From Oscillospiraceae bacterium (lineage in GTDB: Bacteria; Bacillota; Clostridia; Oscillospirales; Acutalibacteraceae), in NCBI GenBank assembly GCA_019417045.1, contig DXWE01000120.1:1-5226 (forward strand): DNA of 5,226 nucleotides, read 5' to 3'. Numbering within the stretch: the first letter of the stretch is position 1; each line of letters opens with the position of its first letter. Made by a program: the position numbers and the translations under genes. The notes beneath the pieces are model-generated. The model had not been told where the DNA came from, made no database searches, and saw only the letters and a program-made list of their open reading frames with translations. Of this stretch, positions 4,754-5,226 are shown in pieces.

Positions 4754-5226
4754 TTACTTATCCATATTGGATAGCTTTTCGGCGATCTTCCGGATCTCCT
4801 GCCGCATGACAAAGATGCAGTCGCTCTCCTGCGCGCGGCCGCGCACCACGTCCTCGGCGAGCGCGCGGCAGGTCGGGGACCCGCACGAGCCGCAGTCGAG
4901 CTTGGGCAGCCGCTCATACAGCGCGTCGATCTCCGCCATCATGCGCATGGCGTCGGAGACGTTGTCCGCGAGCTTGAGCACCGGCGCAAATTCGAGCGGC
5001 TCGGTCCACGCCACGTCGGCCACGCTGCCCGCGTCCTCCAGCCGGTTGCACGAGACCGGCAGATATTTGCGCAGACGCTGGATCCGGGCACGGGCCACAT
5101 AGCCGTTTTCCGCCGCGAAGATCCCGCCGACACAGCCGCCGGCACACGCGTTCAGCTCGATGAAATCCAGCTCCTGTAGCCGCTCGTCCTCGAGGTCCTC
5201 GAGCACCTTGATGACGTTTTCCACCC
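4754..5226 (-). CDS. [FeFe]-hydrogenase-like Fe-S protein, C-terminal part, cut by right edge
   Basis: About 157 C-terminal residues are visible; residue numbers here count from the GTG at 5224, probably an internal valine codon. NACAGGCVGG (25-34, Cys27 and Cys31) matches the last cysteine motif of the [FeFe]-hydrogenase large-subunit domain, CxGGCxxGG. A second motif follows, CGSCGSPTC with a distant Cys (Cys111, 114, 119, 136), the four-cysteine [4Fe-4S] domain also known from RnfB and corrinoid Fe-S proteins. In full-length Clostridial relatives the missing N-terminus carries two ferredoxin-type clusters, giving about 430-450 residues. Such proteins are usually electron-transfer or sensory relatives of the hydrogenase, not proven hydrogenases; whether an H-cluster is bound cannot be judged from this part. 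The protein ends EKLSNMDK. The DRTGG gene follows 30 nt later, probably in one operon. Confidence 0.85.
   Translation of the reverse strand, partial: VENVIKVLEDLEDERLQELDFIELNACAGGCVGGIFAAENGYVARARIQRLRKYLPVSCNRLEDAGSVADVAWTEPLEFAPVLKLADNVSDAMRMMAEIDALYERLPKLDCGSCGSPTCRALAEDVVRGRAQESDCIFVMRQEIRKIAEKLSNMDK

Noticed and set aside
3980..4774. Plus-strand open frame of 264 codons across the PHP and DRTGG genes
   Set aside because: It spans two genes and a terminator on the other strand, is Arg/Pro/Ala-rich and lacks motifs; it is a GC-driven artefact.

Overview
The window looks like chromosomal DNA of a high-GC anaerobic Firmicute, probably a gut-type Clostridia (Oscillospiraceae/Ruminococcaceae-like). 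This rests on the strong G/C bias at third codon positions, AGGAGG-type ribosome binding sites, sigma-A-like promoters, and a gene order typical of Clostridia: a hydrogenase-like Fe-S protein, then a DRTGG-domain protein, then a PHP-domain protein. No tRNA, rRNA, CRISPR array or insertion sequence is visible.

Left half (1-2950), carbohydrate module. Two glycan-active genes diverge from a short AT-rich intergenic region (1274-1501). On the minus strand is the first 424 codons of a large inverting disaccharide/beta-glucan phosphorylase of the 'cellobiose phosphorylase' type (GH94/GH161-like); it runs off the left edge. On the plus strand is a complete GH30 glycosidase. Neither has a signal peptide, so both should act in the cytoplasm on imported beta-glucosides. 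Each gene has its own promoter-like sequence, and a TTCGAC...GTCGAA inverted repeat sits between the two -35 boxes as a candidate shared regulatory site. A perfect 15-bp hairpin terminator closes the GH30 gene and also ends the convergent minus-strand gene.

Right half (2958-5226), all minus strand and transcribed right to left. The order is: the C-terminal part of an [FeFe]-hydrogenase-like iron-sulfur protein (cut by the right edge), a stand-alone DRTGG-domain protein, a good intrinsic terminator, a PHP-domain putative metal-dependent phosphoesterase, and a small zinc-ribbon membrane protein. In Clostridia the first three types often lie beside genes for NADH-linked or sensory [FeFe] hydrogenases. 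They are therefore probably accessory or signalling parts of a hydrogen/redox system whose main genes lie beyond 5226.

Four start sites deserve attention. The GH30, PHP and DRTGG genes have downstream starts that fit their Shine-Dalgarno sequences better than the longest open frames do. The phosphorylase and Fe-S protein genes are truncated only by the window edges. The long frames antisense to the phosphorylase and GH30 genes are read as by-products of high GC3 coding.
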